Positions 1 through 6,219 of a stretch of 9,351 bases of DNA are shown here, piece after piece. Within the stretch, counting starts at the first letter, position 1. Each line of letters begins with the position of its first letter. This stretch comes from Nitrososphaeraceae archaeon (GTDB lineage Archaea; Thermoproteota; Nitrososphaeria; Nitrososphaerales; Nitrososphaeraceae): assembly GCA_025937665.1 (NCBI GenBank), contig JAICQW010000063.1:1-9351 (forward strand). The letters run 5' to 3'. The notes beneath the pieces were generated by a model. It was not told where the DNA came from. It did no database searches and saw only the letters and a program-made list of their open reading frames with translations. A program made the translations under genes and the position numbers.

Positions 1-1109
1 GCGTTTATGAGAGATTTGCTTGTTGAGATACCTGCGCCAAAGTCATTAATCAGCCCCTTAATTGAGGAGGAGGCTACGTATGGATCTATATTTTGAGCTG
101 CAAAAATTCTTACAGATTCCTGAATTCCAGAACTCACTGCCTGTCTCAATAATTCATTGCGTTCCTCCCGAGTAGTAAAATTTGAATACTCAATACTTTG
201 TGTTATTTTATCAAGTGTAGAATTTTGATAGTTCCAAAATGACGGGTTGGCCCATCCGGGCATTTTACCAAAATAAGGAGAGTACATTTGTGCCGCAACA
301 ACAGGGTTGTATCTAACAAAGGCTGATGTTCCGCCGAAAGCTTCAGTATAAATTTGCCATGATAATTCTTGCGGATCAGTGCCATAGACGATAAGGTTTG
401 CCTTGTTCAAGTCCCCATAGTTTCTTTGCACAGAAAATCCAATACTGTCAAGTTGATTTGCAAGTATTTCACCCATTAACTTTCTAGGCAAATCATCACT
501 CCTTATCATGAACTTGATTAAGATTGGGGTTCCTTTGTATGTCCATTTTCCTTCTGACTTTATTGCGCCATTTGCGGTCAGCACTTTATCGATTGTTTCC
601 TTTGCAAGATTTGGATTATATTTGAAATTGTAAGATTCCAGAATTGGGATAAGAGCTTCATATTCAGGCGAGGAAATTCCAAATGGATCTATTTGGATAC
701 TTCCATATCCAGTCAGAATTTCATCTACTACAAATTCTCGGTTAATCAGATAATTCATAGCAAAGCGAATTTCCTTAAATTGGAATGGATTTAGAACATT
801 TGAACCGTTTGAAGGGGCAGGATTCAATAAGAAACCAAATGATCCTGCATTTTTTTCATAGATTTTCAGAGAGGTATCATTTGAAATGGACGATACTTTC
901 TCAAGAGGTATCCTAAAGTAGTATGTATCAAGATTCCCATTTTTAATTTCCTGCAAAGCCGTATTTCCGTCGAGATATTGAATAAATCTTATATTGTCCG
1001 TATATGCACCTTTTTCATTTGATTCAACTGCATTAGCAGCAGTAAAGGAGAGAACAATCACAATTAATAATAAGAGTAAAACAATGTGTACTTTGGATAT
1101 TTCTGTCAA
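1..1109 (-). CDS. Extracellular solute-binding protein, family 5 (ABC peptide/nickel type), 3' end outside window
   Basis: Probable secreted or membrane-anchored binding protein of an ABC importer for peptides, nickel or similar solutes. The minus-strand frame is open for 369 codons and is cut by the left edge. An in-frame TAA lies two codons upstream of the TTG at 1109 and the next ATG is codon 118, so TTG is the only usual start. Residues 8-27 form a classic signal segment: a very hydrophobic Leu/Ile/Val core ending in an AANA|V-type cleavage site. The best family-5 signature is at residues 113-136 (KEIRFAMNYLINREFVVDEI, then LTGYG), followed by a plausible lobe II. The segment before it is only about 85 mature residues, whereas bacterial family-5 proteins have about 200 there, so most of lobe I seems absent. 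No permease or ATPase gene is visible; they may lie further left. The family call is fairly sure; the substrate is unknown. Confidence 0.75.
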   Translation of the reverse strand, partial: MTEISKVHIVLLLLLIVIVLSFTAANAVESNEKGAYTDNIRFIQYLDGNTALQEIKNGNLDTYYFRIPLEKVSSISNDTSLKIYEKNAGSFGFLLNPAPSNGSNVLNPFQFKEIRFAMNYLINREFVVDEILTGYGSIQIDPFGISSPEYEALIPILESYNFKYNPNLAKETIDKVLTANGAIKSEGKWTYKGTPILIKFMIRSDDLPRKLMGEILANQLDSIGFSVQRNYGDLNKANLIVYGTDPQELSWQIYTEAFGGTSAFVRYNPVVAAQMYSPYFGKMPGWANPSFWNYQNSTLDKITQSIEYSNFTTREERNELLRQAVSSGIQESVRIFAAQNIDPYVASSSIKGLINDFGAGISTSKSLIN

Positions 1110-1113
1110 TTGT

Positions 1114-1134
1114 TAAGTGGTAAAGGTAAGTGGT
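1114..1134. repeat. 8-bp direct repeat TAAGTGGT next to the solute-binding-protein start
   Basis: TAAGTGGT occurs at 1114-1121 and again at 1127-1134, 13 bp apart centre to centre. Read on the minus strand it is ACCACTTA twice, ending a few bases before the TTG at 1109. Depending on which upstream AT-rich box is used, it lies either in a short leader or between TATA box and start. It could be a regulator site or chance; only this single tandem pair was seen. Confidence 0.35.
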
Positions 1135-1145
1135 TTATGAATTTT
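1134..1145 (-). promoter_or_regulatory. Possible TATA box for the solute-binding protein gene
   Basis: On the minus strand AAAATTCATAAA lies 25-36 bp before the TTG at 1109, the distance expected for archaeal leaderless transcription. A second candidate, TTTTAAAAAA at 1161-1170, would instead give a leader of roughly 25-30 nt containing the ACCACTTA repeats. The sequence alone does not decide between them. Confidence 0.35.
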
Positions 1146-1160
1146 CTTGATCAGATTATG

Positions 1161-1170
1161 TTTTTTAAAA
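1161..1170 (+). promoter_or_regulatory. TATA-like element for the 1188-2252 gene
   Basis: TTTTTTAAAA lies 18-27 bp before the TTG at 1188, with TATG just before it, consistent with a leaderless archaeal transcript. The element is nearly self-complementary, so it could also serve the divergent gene. Confidence 0.45.
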
Positions 1171-1187
1171 CAAGATAATATACCCCT

Positions 1188-2252
1188 TTGCTAACTAGCT
1201 TTGTGGCCTCGGCAGACCTTATATTCAAAACTCAACTATCATCGTTGCTTGACAAGTCAATAATATCTGAAAATGTCTACAAGCATTTTATGAAAAGGGG
1301 TTTGAAGGTTATATCGCCTTCAAACGATTATGGGCTTTATGAATTAGGTAAAATTTTACCAGAGATAGTTATCGGTGCTTCGAATGAGTATATCAGCAAC
1401 ATGAATGTGCCATACCAGGCAACTAGCTATATTGCTGCAAGAACAGGGAAGAGTGGTAAGCCGACTTATATTTACAAGATTAACGATAGACCGGGAGGTG
1501 GCGTTATTTCATTAACCGGCGGCGTCAGAAAATTAGGAGATAACCTCTTTGCATCGACTCATAGAATTCTGTTGGGTAGAAAGGCCATGATGATTAGCGC
1601 TGACAATCTTGTGATCAACAAAGAACAAATTTGGAATTGGCAGTTTTTTGGAAACGCTATAAGTGAATCTCATCCTTATCTCTATGAGGATCTGGTCAAA
1701 TTAAGCCATAAAATCGATAAAGGATCAGAGTTCCGCCAAATTGTAGTTGCCAGATCTGACAAAACATTTCGCAGACTCAATATTGCAGGTCTATGTAGGA
1801 GAAATCAAATAAAGATTCTTAATCCCAAACATGGAATCAAAATTACATTCTTGACAGACGACTCAGGACATGAATACGCTTCAAAATTTCTTCCCGAATC
1901 AGATCTAATTGAATATATTACTACAGGGAGTAACTTTGATATGTATTTAGCCATGATCAAGATCAGAAAGTTACATGGTATTGACATGATTCTAAATGAC
2001 GGTGGCCGTATCATGTCGAATTCTGTTAGGGATATGGGGTTACTAGGAGAAGAGAGGATTACACTAGAACCTTATCCAGGGGATCAATTCATACCTCACC
2101 GTTCTGGATCTGATCCACAAAATGTACTTGGTGTAAAAGGAGCAGGAATTGACGGAGGAGAAATTGAATATGGAATAAAGATCCATTCTACAAGAATAAA
2201 AGATGAGATGGCCAACATATATCTATACCCGCTGCAAGAAAACTCAAGATAA
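1188..2252 (+). CDS. Conserved archaeal protein, tentatively RibD C-terminal/dihydrofolate-reductase-like fold
   Basis: A 354-residue soluble protein without signal peptide or membrane segment. The clearest similarity I can see is residues 243-300, where a helix, a GIDMILNDGG strand-turn, a short helix and RDMGLLGEERITLEPYPG follow the order of the RibD C-terminal domain (aL..L...GI..vLvEGGp.l...l...gLvDEl.l.iaP). Residues 124-145 (THRILLGRKAMMISADN) could match the family's 'lR...DAilvG..T' element, and 182-193 its rlvVlDs strand. If correct, it is an NAD(P)H-dependent reductase, perhaps of pterin or flavin metabolism. It is longer than a lone RibD_C domain (about 220 residues) and no deaminase domain is visible. 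An in-frame TAA at 1176-1178 restricts the start to TTG 1188, GTG 1203 or ATG 1290; the TATA position favours 1188. The coding call is sure, the function is not. Confidence 0.6.
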   Translation: MLTSFVASADLIFKTQLSSLLDKSIISENVYKHFMKRGLKVISPSNDYGLYELGKILPEIVIGASNEYISNMNVPYQATSYIAARTGKSGKPTYIYKINDRPGGGVISLTGGVRKLGDNLFASTHRILLGRKAMMISADNLVINKEQIWNWQFFGNAISESHPYLYEDLVKLSHKIDKGSEFRQIVVARSDKTFRRLNIAGLCRRNQIKILNPKHGIKITFLTDDSGHEYASKFLPESDLIEYITTGSNFDMYLAMIKIRKLHGIDMILNDGGRIMSNSVRDMGLLGEERITLEPYPGDQFIPHRSGSDPQNVLGVKGAGIDGGEIEYGIKIHSTRIKDEMANIYLYPLQENSR

Positions 2253-2264
2253 TTTAAGATACAT

Positions 2265-2302
2265 CAATAATGGTAGATTTAGACTTTGATTAGCCATCAT
2301 TG
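2265..2302. terminator. Imperfect inverted repeat between convergent genes
   Basis: CAATAATGG (2265-2273) and CCATCATTG (2294-2302) pair with one mismatch around a 20-nt loop, followed by a T-rich stretch (TTTCTATT, 2303-2310). It sits in the 64-bp gap between the stop codons at 2252 and 2317 and could help end transcription from the left. The stem is weak and AT-rich, so chance is possible. Confidence 0.25.
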
Positions 2303-2316
2303 TTTCTATTAGGATA

Positions 2317-3459
2317 TTATAGATTTTTCTTACTCTTGTTGGCAACCCTTTTCTTTAGGGCGTGATTCATCTCATCAAATAGCTTTGCCAAATCCCAGCC
2401 TACATTGGTGTAGGAAATGTTACCATGAGTAGATCTTATGTGTACATCAATTTCGTATCTCTTCCTAGAACCTGAAACTTTCCTTAATTTAATATGGCAA
2501 CGCGCTTGTTCTATATCAGGGTGAATTTTTCGCATAAATTTGGTGATATTGGCAAATTTAGATTTTGCAAGCTCCGCATCAAATGGTTCATCAGGCAGAC
2601 CTACAATAAACATTGGAATATCTTCCTTTAACGGTTCTCCCAACATTGCAACAATGTCTCTGTAAGTGATAATTCCCTGAATCTCATCCCATACATTAAT
2701 TATGCAGTAACTAGTCCCTGCGTTTATCATTTTATCACACACCTTCTTGAGAGTATCGTCTACACTGGCAGTTACTACATCATCATTAGCGACACCGGAA
2801 ACTTCAATGGAAAGTCTATCCTCGGCGTCGTCTATTCCTATTGATTTCTTACCTATTCGCTCTGATGGTGACATTAGCTTCATGATGTCGGATGATGTTA
2901 TGATACCAACTAGGCGACTGTTATTAACTACAGGCAGATGATCAATTCTTCTCCTTTTCATTATCGATTTAGCAGCAGATACAGTCTTATGAGAATCGAT
3001 AACAATGGGATCTCCTGTCATAATGCTAGATGCGTTTACTCCCACTTTCATTTCTGAAAGTTGTTTATTTATCAAATCAACAATCCGCTCGGCTGAAACT
3101 TGACCCTGGACACTTCCATTTTGAACTATAGGAAGGGTTCTCAATCTATAGTGGCTCATAATCCTTGCTGCCTCTCCAACTACACTCTCTTTTCTCAATT
3201 CTGGTATTGTTTTTCCTACAAAGGAAGGTCTTGTTGTCTTGATGTCCTTTGCACCTATAATATCTCTAATACTTAAAACAGCTATTCTGTCAGATAACTT
3301 AACGAAGACGTCATAAGAATCGGTTTCAATCAAGGTACTGATAATTTTTGACAGAGATTCATCCGAAGATACGATTACCGCGGGTTCAATAAGCTCTCCG
3401 ACGGGGATACTACGAACTGGGCCGAGATTATCATGAATTCTGTTAATAGTCAATCTCAA
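2317..3459 (-). CDS. Four-CBS-domain protein with C-terminal HPF/S30AE-like ribosome-binding domain
   Basis: Probable cytosolic energy sensor acting on ribosomes. The 380-residue protein has four CBS repeats, roughly 20-75, 78-132, 143-197 and 220-273. Repeats 3 and 4 are the most typical (MTGDPIVI, HLPVVNNSRLVGIITSSDI, IQGIITYRDIVAML). CBS pairs (Bateman modules) generally bind AMP, ATP or other adenosyl ligands. Residues 281-376 look unlike CBS and run collinear with bacterial hibernation-promoting factor: a first strand (MFIVGL), a helix with AKSKFANITKFM, strand ARCHIKLRKV, strand YEIDVHI, strand GNISYT, then helix DLAKLFDEMNHALKKRV and a lysine-rich tail. HPF binds the small-subunit decoding region and stalls translation at rest. 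A TGA two codons upstream and no ATG before codon 101 make TTG 3459 the start (TTG 3453 is possible). The CBS call is firm; the HPF homology is by eye. Confidence 0.85.
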   Translation of the reverse strand: MRLTINRIHDNLGPVRSIPVGELIEPAVIVSSDESLSKIISTLIETDSYDVFVKLSDRIAVLSIRDIIGAKDIKTTRPSFVGKTIPELRKESVVGEAARIMSHYRLRTLPIVQNGSVQGQVSAERIVDLINKQLSEMKVGVNASSIMTGDPIVIDSHKTVSAAKSIMKRRRIDHLPVVNNSRLVGIITSSDIMKLMSPSERIGKKSIGIDDAEDRLSIEVSGVANDDVVTASVDDTLKKVCDKMINAGTSYCIINVWDEIQGIITYRDIVAMLGEPLKEDIPMFIVGLPDEPFDAELAKSKFANITKFMRKIHPDIEQARCHIKLRKVSGSRKRYEIDVHIRSTHGNISYTNVGWDLAKLFDEMNHALKKRVANKSKKNL

Positions 3460-3779
3460 GGATCATGGTTTCTTCTACATTAAAGGTTTTATGCAGTTTT
3501 GAAGCGGATGTGATGTAAAACGCTATATCTCAACAAATCACAATACTATCATATTGGATATTGGATTTAATCAAATTATTCCAGATTTTATTAAAAATTT
3601 CAAAATGATATTAAACTAAATTAACTGTTAAAAAATAATTTGCAAATTAGCTAACTAGTTTCATTTATTATCCAAACCTTTTCATCATTTTTTTGTCAAA
3701 TTTATTTTCTGTTGATTTAATGATCCTTATCTGCAAAGTTTTTTAGAAAGGAATATTGGTACATGATTGTAAGATTATT
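3460..3779. other. AT-rich divergent intergenic region
   Basis: This 320-bp gap is the longest gene-free stretch here. It separates the minus-strand CBS gene from the plus-strand small protein gene. About 3580-3720 is extremely AT-rich, with many TTTAAT/ATTAAA boxes usable as promoters in either direction. A short imperfect hairpin is visible at 3644-3661 (AAATTAG, loop CTAA, CTAGTTT). I see no tRNA, no open frame of convincing length and no repeat array. It could hold the promoters plus a small RNA or regulator sites, which cannot be told by eye. Confidence 0.5.
3478..3493 (-). promoter_or_regulatory. TATA-like element for the CBS/HPF-like gene
   Basis: On the minus strand CATAAAACCTTTAATG lies about 19-34 bp before the TTG at 3459, suitable for a leaderless or near-leaderless transcript. 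No Shine-Dalgarno-like tract precedes the TTG. Confidence 0.45.
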
Positions 3780-4241
3780 ATGCCAAGATCCAAAGCACAG
3801 GTTTCTAGCAAAGGCACGAAGGACGGCCATACAGGAAATGATGAATCCCTACCAAAATGGGCCGAAGACGAAATAAAGTCAGTGAAATTTGGGGATCCAG
3901 AAATAATTACAAGATCAGGATACATACTTTCTGTCTATGAAGACGCGTGGAAAATTGATTTACAAATATACGAAGCTCTTTCTGACGGACGGACTATAAT
4001 CGAAGGTCTAGATGTACCTAAAAATTTGAAAATTTCTGACTTTCTAAAGGGATTCATTTATGAATTCAAGATAAGGATGTTTAAGGGTGAACTAAGTTCC
4101 AAGTTAGCCGAATTATTAAAATCAAAGTACAATCTGGATATGAATGCGATCTACAAATTTGAATTGGAAGATCTTCAGCTTATGGATGTTGAATCAGATA
4201 TACATGCATCGACCAATACTGCTGAAGATGAGGATGAATAA
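3780..4241 (+). CDS. Hypothetical small acidic protein
   Basis: I do not recognise this family. Starting at ATG 3780 it has 153 residues. Residues 1-22 are polar with several lysines and probably disordered; 25-135 look like a compact domain with alternating hydrophobic segments (ITRSGYILSVYED, WKIDLQIYEAL, IIEGLDV, FLKGFIYEFKIRMFKG), an amphipathic helix near 104-118 and a last strand (YKFELEDLQLMDV). The tail (138-153) is acidic, ending AEDEDE. The strand pattern could suit a small OB-like or other beta-rich fold, but that is a guess. An in-frame TTG at 3756 would add eight residues; ATG 3780 is preferred because the peptide then begins MPRSK and the purine tract AGAAAGGAA lies too close to the TTG. 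There is no signal peptide. It is convergent with the dehydrogenase gene, with only 10 bp between stops. Confidence 0.7.
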   Translation: MPRSKAQVSSKGTKDGHTGNDESLPKWAEDEIKSVKFGDPEIITRSGYILSVYEDAWKIDLQIYEALSDGRTIIEGLDVPKNLKISDFLKGFIYEFKIRMFKGELSSKLAELLKSKYNLDMNAIYKFELEDLQLMDVESDIHASTNTAEDEDE

Positions 4242-4251
4242 ATCATCAGTA

Positions 4252-5046
4252 TCAGTTATTCAATAGTCTTCTAAAAGAAGCTCCAACAACTGAATTTACT
4301 AAATATGGTATCGTATTCTTTAACCACACCCCACCTCTCATGTAAAATGGCACAACAATTTCCAATCTATTTGACGTCGAGGCTCTTATGATTGCTTTTG
4401 AAACAGCATGTGGATCTAAGTAAAATCGTTCCTTATTTTTGAACTTATTGCCAAAAGATGGATGTTGGAAAAAATTTGTCCTTACTCCTATAGGGCTTAC
4501 CACAGTAATTCTGACTCCAGTGCCGTGTAATTCGTGTTTAAGCGATTCAGAAAATCCCAGTATTGCAAATTTTGATCCACAGTATGCAGCCAATCCAGGG
4601 ATTCCAAAGCTTGCTGCGAGTGATGCGACATTTATGATGTGTCCACTACCTTTTCTTAACATAGAGTCTAAAAATACCTTAGTACAATAAACCATTCCAA
4701 GGTAATTTGTTTTGGTTACTTGTTCTATTTCCTCTATTGATTGGTCTGTTACTTTTCCCAATATTCCAACTCCTGCATTATTTACCAATATGTCAACATG
4801 ATCGTAAACTGAGAGTACATCATTTGCCATCTTTGTTACTTCAGACTTGTTAGACACATCACATGAAATGAGCATGGATTCACATTCACCAACAATTTCT
4901 GATGAAACTTGAGACATACGTTCCTTGTTTCTAGAAACAAGAATAATTGCTTTGACCTGTTGTTTTGCAAAATCTAAAACTGTTGATCTGCCTATGCCCG
5001 AAGATGCCCCAGTTACCACAACTGTTTTCCCTTTCAATTTATTCAT
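4252..5046 (-). CDS. Short-chain dehydrogenase/reductase (classical SDR)
   Basis: NAD(P)-dependent oxidoreductase of the classical SDR family, cytosolic, substrate unknown. With the start at 5046 it has 264 residues, typical for the family. Seen motifs: cofactor glycine motif TGASSGIG (12-19), SR after the second strand (38-39, which often suggests NADP preference), CDV (62-64), NNAG (89-92), catalytic Asn114, Ser142, Tyr155 and Lys159 (YCGSK), then a SPIGVRTNFF segment after the catalytic site. All catalytic residues are present. ATG 5076 would add ten residues (MLYYDIEDFV) but has a purine tract directly abutting it, whereas ATG 5046 has AGAGGAT at a good distance and puts the Rossmann fold right after the start. 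It lies 45 bp behind the membrane-protein gene on the same strand and is probably co-transcribed. The C-terminus (residues 230-264) is aromatic and hydrophobic and may contact membrane or a lipid substrate. Confidence 0.9.
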   Translation of the reverse strand: MNKLKGKTVVVTGASSGIGRSTVLDFAKQQVKAIILVSRNKERMSQVSSEIVGECESMLISCDVSNKSEVTKMANDVLSVYDHVDILVNNAGVGILGKVTDQSIEEIEQVTKTNYLGMVYCTKVFLDSMLRKGSGHIINVASLAASFGIPGLAAYCGSKFAILGFSESLKHELHGTGVRITVVSPIGVRTNFFQHPSFGNKFKNKERFYLDPHAVSKAIIRASTSNRLEIVVPFYMRGGVWLKNTIPYLVNSVVGASFRRLLNN

Positions 5047-5052
5047 TACAAA

Positions 5053-5059
5053 ATCCTCT
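5053..5059 (-). promoter_or_regulatory. Shine-Dalgarno-like site deciding the SDR start
   Basis: AGAGGAT on the minus strand lies six bases before ATG 5046. It supports that start over the upstream ATG at 5076, where GAAGGA (5077-5082) touches the start codon with no spacer. Confidence 0.5.
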
Positions 5060-5091
5060 ATGTCATAGTAGAGCATTCCTTCTCTATTATT

Positions 5092-6141
5092 CTAGCTGTT
5101 ATCAAAGTTCTTAGATTTGATCTGATTTGCAATAGAATCCTTACCAATTGTAATTCTCATGAGAGCAATCCACATTACAACGAGGGGAACATGATAAGTA
5201 GCAATCCTCCAAGCAATAATTACTGACAATTGAGAGGAATTAAGTACATCCGTCAGATCCGGAATAGTACTAATATTTGTGATATACGCCCAGACTCCCA
5301 ATTCTGCCAAGCCGGATCCTCCTATCGTGATAGGTAGCGTGGATAAGGCAGTAGATGCTGAAGTGGCCATAAATGATTGGAAAAATCCAACATGGTGACC
5401 GACAGAATCAGCAAGAACTAAAAATGAAATACCTTGAAAAGCAAATGCTATAAAAGTTATTGCCATTCCCACAGAAAGGACCTTTACTGAGTTAAAGGAA
5501 GTAAAATTTTCTCTGCTCATCTTGCAAAGATCTGCTAATGCAATATTTGTTGAATTTATGAGACGATTTGATCTTTCCTCTGGCAAGAATTTATTTATCA
5601 ATCTGAGAGCAAATTTTGGCAGCTGCATGTTCCTGTTTGCAGACAGGATAACAACAAGAAACCAAAAGCAAAAAGTGGGGATGGCAACTACGATGACCAA
5701 AATACCAATAAAAGAACCACCACCGATGATGGCCACGCCACCCGCTATAAATGCCAAAATACTGCCTGCAAAGACGTCAGCTATTATTTCTGCAGTAGCA
5801 ACCCAAGCCGCTTTGCCCGCTGGAACTCCGTTCTTGATTAGCCAAGCAATCCTCACTATTTCACCGCCTATAAATGAGGGAGTGGTTTGTGTAACAAATT
5901 CTCCGGCAATTCGCGCATTCATAGTTTTGAGAGTCGTGCTATAATCAGGTCCGATGAAGTGGTTAATAAAATACCTAAACCGATAGGCTTGTAACAAGAT
6001 TCTAACCATAACAGCCGAAACTGAAAGAAGGAATGGTATTGGCCCGACTGAGAAAACATCAGCTGGAGAAACTGGTGTAAATGTAAATAGTAATAAGAAT
6101 GGAATAAGGCTCACGGCAACTGCAATTAATCTCCATTTCAA
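5092..6141 (-). CDS. LPG-synthase-type (UPF0104/PF03706) integral membrane protein, flippase-like
   Basis: Polytopic membrane protein of 349 residues related to the membrane domain of lysylphosphatidylglycerol synthase. Relatives without the soluble aminoacyl-transfer domain are usually annotated as uncharacterised or flippase-like. Seen: about seven or eight hydrophobic segments (near 5-24, 33-52, 113-137, 142-167, 220-245, 255-275, 280-292 and 305-330). Two family signatures are present: TPSFIGGEIVRIAWL (87-101) and LPITIGGSGLAELG (269-282). The polar loop 168-218 is probably cytoplasmic. No soluble catalytic domain is attached. TTG 6141 is the only plausible start, since TGA lies three codons upstream and the next ATG is codon 45, after the first membrane segment. 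It heads a probable operon with the short-chain dehydrogenase. A role in lipid or polyprenyl-linked sugar transport or modification is inferred from family only. Confidence 0.85.
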   Translation of the reverse strand: MKWRLIAVAVSLIPFLLLFTFTPVSPADVFSVGPIPFLLSVSAVMVRILLQAYRFRYFINHFIGPDYSTTLKTMNARIAGEFVTQTTPSFIGGEIVRIAWLIKNGVPAGKAAWVATAEIIADVFAGSILAFIAGGVAIIGGGSFIGILVIVVAIPTFCFWFLVVILSANRNMQLPKFALRLINKFLPEERSNRLINSTNIALADLCKMSRENFTSFNSVKVLSVGMAITFIAFAFQGISFLVLADSVGHHVGFFQSFMATSASTALSTLPITIGGSGLAELGVWAYITNISTIPDLTDVLNSSQLSVIIAWRIATYHVPLVVMWIALMRITIGKDSIANQIKSKNFDNS

Positions 6142-6170
6142 GCCTAATCAATGCAAAATAATAGAAGGTC

Positions 6171-6179
6171 ATATAATAA
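6171..6179 (-). promoter_or_regulatory. TATA-like element for the flippase-like gene
   Basis: TTATTATAT on the minus strand lies about 30-38 bp before the TTG at 6141, which suggests a leader of only a few bases. No Shine-Dalgarno-like sequence follows. Confidence 0.4.
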
Positions 6180-6188
6180 TCAATAGAA

Positions 6189-6198
6189 TTAATATATT
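6189..6198 (+). promoter_or_regulatory. TATA box for the GPN GTPase/homoserine kinase operon
   Basis: TTAATATATT lies 22-31 bp before the TTG at 6220, the expected archaeal TATA spacing if transcription begins at the start codon. There is no purine-rich ribosome site between it and the TTG. Confidence 0.5.
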
Positions 6199-6219
6199 CA
6201 CTCTCTGTTTGAAGTTTGT

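Noticed and set aside
203..385. 60-codon minus-strand open frame starting with ATG
   Set aside because: Out of frame with the continuous 369-codon solute-binding-protein frame on the same strand, which has a signal peptide and family signature.
1190..1198. GCTAACTAG, found again at 3650-3658
   Set aside because: A 9-mer shared by AT-rich stretches is expected by chance now and then. One copy is inside a coding sequence and there is no common spacing to promoters.
3460..3755. tRNA or CRISPR array in the long intergenic region
   Set aside because: No cloverleaf with a GTTCRAxYC-like arm and no regularly spaced repeats could be found on either strand.
3756..3779. TTG 3756 as start of the small acidic protein
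   Set aside because: The purine tract before it leaves only about three bases of spacing, the TTTTTTAG box is too near, and the added residues (VHDCKII) do not look family-like. ATG 3780 is simpler, though not proven.
4439..4690. 83-codon plus-strand open frame
   Set aside because: Antisense to the catalytic core of the short-chain dehydrogenase, which carries every conserved motif; it is a by-product of that coding sequence.
5522..5944. 140-codon plus-strand open frame
   Set aside because: It lies antisense to the flippase-like membrane protein, whose motifs and membrane segments are intact. The translation is low in recognisable structure and has no promoter or ribosome site.
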